From Thermococcus sp. (GTDB lineage Archaea; Methanobacteriota_B; Thermococci; Thermococcales; Thermococcaceae): a stretch of DNA of 6,026 nt. Below the pieces are notes generated by a model. It was given only the letters and a program-made list of their open reading frames with translations, was not told where the DNA came from and did no database searches. Location of the stretch: the NCBI GenBank assembly GCA_027023165.1, contig JALVWX010000247.1, positions 1 to 6,026 of the forward strand, given 5' to 3'. A program made the translations under genes and the position numbers. Positions 4,341-6,026 of the stretch are shown in pieces (position 1 is the stretch's first letter; the number at the start of each line of letters is the position of its first letter).

Positions 4341-6026
4341 CCCAGAACCTCCTCAGGTAGAGCTTCATCCGCCCGAGGTCGACGGGCCTCATCGTCTCGA
4401 CCATCCAGTCCGGCAGGTCCTTCCGTATTCCGCGCCAGAGCAGGCGGTAGTCGAGAACGATTATGCTTCCCTTCTCCTCGGCTGAGCGGTGAACCCTTCC
4501 AGCGGCTTGGACTAGCTTCCTGTGGGCAGGAAGAAAATAGCCGTAGTAGCGGCCCTTCTCCGGGAACTTCCTCTCGAAGTACCTTATCTGCGCCTGAACC
4601 CTTGGGGTCGGCCTTGCATAGGGTATTCCGACCAGGATGACCCCGTTCATCTCGTCTCCGCTGTAGTCCTGCCCCTCGCTGTTCCTGCCACCCATGACGC
4701 CGAGCAGAACGGCACCGTTGCCCTTTGCATGGGCCTTGAAAGCCCTCACAAGGGCGTCGTTCTCGGCCGATGAAACGCCCTGCTTCTCGATGAAAACCGC
4801 CTTCCCAGTCTCCTCGAGGCGAACCCCCAGGTTAGCCGAGAGAAGCCCCTGAAGAACCTCATAGGAAGCAGTGAAAACGCCAATGTTCTTGGGGATTATC
4901 TTCGCCGCCTCGACTATGTAGTCTACCATCTTCCTGTAAGCCTGCAGCGAGCGCTCCTCTCCGCGCGTCGAGACGTCTTTCGCGACCAGAACCTGCGCGT
5001 TCTCCCGCTTCACCATGCGCGGGAACTTCTTGAGGCGGGCGTTCTCGATTCCCATGATGTCCCTGAAGGCTTCGAGTGGTGTGAGCGTTCCCGACATGAA
5101 GATGGCACTCCGAACATCCCGGATGAAGCCGAGGGCCTTCGAGGGATCCAGTGCAACCAGCTCGAGGCTCAGTCCCCGGTCCCTGCTCATGATGAAGAGG
5201 TAGTCCTCCCTGCCTATAAGCGACAGCCACAGGAGAAGGAACTCGCCGACGCGGCCGATGTAAGAGCGCGGTGGCTTGCCCTTCTCTATCCTGTCCTCCC
5301 TTATCGAATCACCTATCGCCACCATGTCGTTGAGAGTCTTGACAAGCCAGCGTGTGTCGAAGTTGAGGACGTTTACAACGTGCTCGAAGACGAGTTCCGG
5401 CTGAATCGGTGTCTCCTGGACGTCCTTGCTTCCAAGTTTCTCCTGGAAGAGTATCTCCAATCCCCTGCCGAAGATGCTGAGGAAGTTCGCTATCTCGTGC
5501 TCGTTGTACTCGTCGGCCTCCTTTATGGCCCTGTTAACGGTGTTTATGCTGATTCTATCGCTCAAGGCCGAAATCGCCTGGTCGGGAAGGTTGTGGGCCT
5601 CGTCGAAAACCACTATGAGGTCGGAGTAGTCAACGTCGAGGGAGCTGATGAAGTTCTCCCTTATCGAGGGACTGAGGAGGTAGAGGTAGCTGGCCACTAT
5701 AACGTCGGCCTTCTCGGCCATCCGCTTGGTCAGATCGTAGGGGCAAAGCTCGAGCGTTTCGGCGTAGCTCAAAATCTCCGCGGGATGGCTGGGGCTTTCG
5801 AGGAAAAAGCGCACAAGCTCCTCGAACTCGGCCTTTTTCTTCTTCTCGTTCTCGTAAAAGGGACACTTTCCGAGCTTCTTCAGGTTCTTGCAGACGACCA
5901 TGGCGGTGTAGGCGTCGGTTGTGAACTGGGTGAGGTAGTTGTGGAGGCACAGCTCTTTCCTGCTCCTGAGTTCGACGCCCGAGACGGGACTCTTCCCGCT
6001 TATGGCCTTAATCTCCTCTATAACCC
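4327..6026 (-). CDS. xpd: XPD/Rad3-family ATP-dependent DNA helicase with Fe-S cluster (5' end missing)
   Basis: A superfamily 2, 5'-to-3' DNA helicase of the XPD/Rad3/DinG group, linked in archaea to DNA repair and unwinding. The open frame runs without a stop to the right edge, giving 565 visible residues; the Met at 5901 is internal. Four cysteines fit the family's 4Fe-4S site: visible residues 26 (ELCLH), 45 and 54 (VVCKNLKKLGKCPFY) and 94 (LELCPYD). Next come the DEAH box (141-144, VVFDEAHN), an Arch-like insert (about 160-250), SGTLTP (311-316), FTASYEVL (384-391), motif V NSEGQDYSG (448-456) and motif VI QAAGRVHRS (506-514), whose arginines sense ATP. The missing part is the N-terminus with the Walker A site, probably 70-100 residues given a family length near 640. 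Motif V has SEGQDY where human XPD has SEGIDF. The Fe-S domain favours XPD over Fe-S-free helicases; archaeal DinG-like is the alternative. Confidence 0.92.
   Translation of the reverse strand, partial: VIEEIKAISGKSPVSGVELRSRKELCLHNYLTQFTTDAYTAMVVCKNLKKLGKCPFYENEKKKKAEFEELVRFFLESPSHPAEILSYAETLELCPYDLTKRMAEKADVIVASYLYLLSPSIRENFISSLDVDYSDLIVVFDEAHNLPDQAISALSDRISINTVNRAIKEADEYNEHEIANFLSIFGRGLEILFQEKLGSKDVQETPIQPELVFEHVVNVLNFDTRWLVKTLNDMVAIGDSIREDRIEKGKPPRSYIGRVGEFLLLWLSLIGREDYLFIMSRDRGLSLELVALDPSKALGFIRDVRSAIFMSGTLTPLEAFRDIMGIENARLKKFPRMVKRENAQVLVAKDVSTRGEERSLQAYRKMVDYIVEAAKIIPKNIGVFTASYEVLQGLLSANLGVRLEETGKAVFIEKQGVSSAENDALVRAFKAHAKGNGAVLLGVMGGRNSEGQDYSGDEMNGVILVGIPYARPTPRVQAQIRYFERKFPEKGRYYGYFLPAHRKLVQAAGRVHRSAEEKGSIIVLDYRLLWRGIRKDLPDWMVETMRPVDLGRMKLYLRRFWANGR

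Noticed and set aside
4859..5230. Long open frames on other frames and strand inside trm10 and xpd
   Set aside because: They overlap genes with clear family motifs and are expected by-products of GC-rich coding DNA.
1..6026. CRISPR array or defence genes
   Set aside because: No regularly spaced repeats and no Cas, nuclease or toxin-antitoxin motifs were found on either strand.

Overview
The window looks like hyperthermophilic archaeal DNA, most probably from a Thermococcus or close relative (Thermococcales). The reasons are an archaeal Trm10-type tRNA methyltransferase, an archaeal XPD helicase with its iron-sulfur cysteines, TATA-like boxes about 30 bases before start codons, very short leaders, and a tRNA gene that encodes its own CCA end.

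Layout, left to right. Bases 1-81 hold the probable first codons and promoter of a minus-strand gene that leaves the window. Next, on the minus strand, is trm10 (82-1194), a SPOUT methyltransferase for position 9 of tRNA. It is divergently promoted from a plus-strand gene (1287-2900) for a large multi-pass membrane protein that looks like a GT-C fold glycosyltransferase. Next on the same strand, with its own TATA box, is a 119-residue four-helix membrane protein (2954-3313). It resembles the ArnE/ArnF branch of the SMR/DMT superfamily and lacks the drug-transport glutamate of EmrE. A tRNA-Glu(UUC) gene follows (3357-3434). Then comes a 477-base stretch (3435-3911) with no convincing gene, lower GC and an unusual run of short perfect hairpins. 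After it is a small orphan beta-rich protein gene (3978-4340), whose end overlaps by 14 bases the end of a convergent XPD/Rad3-family helicase (4327 to beyond 6026, 5' end missing).

Base composition splits the window. Hand counts on sample lines give roughly 55-60% GC for trm10, the SMR-like gene, the orphan and the helicase, but about 46% for the putative glycosyltransferase and about 47% for the post-tRNA gap. Those two segments look like accessory or imported DNA in an otherwise core-like region.

Functionally, trm10 and tRNA-Glu are translation-related and xpd is DNA-repair-related. The most suggestive local partnership is the GT-C-like protein with the ArnE-like protein: a lipid-linked sugar flippase beside an enzyme that would use such a donor outside the membrane. 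This is inference. I see no CRISPR array, no intact transposase, no toxin-antitoxin pair and no clear defence system.
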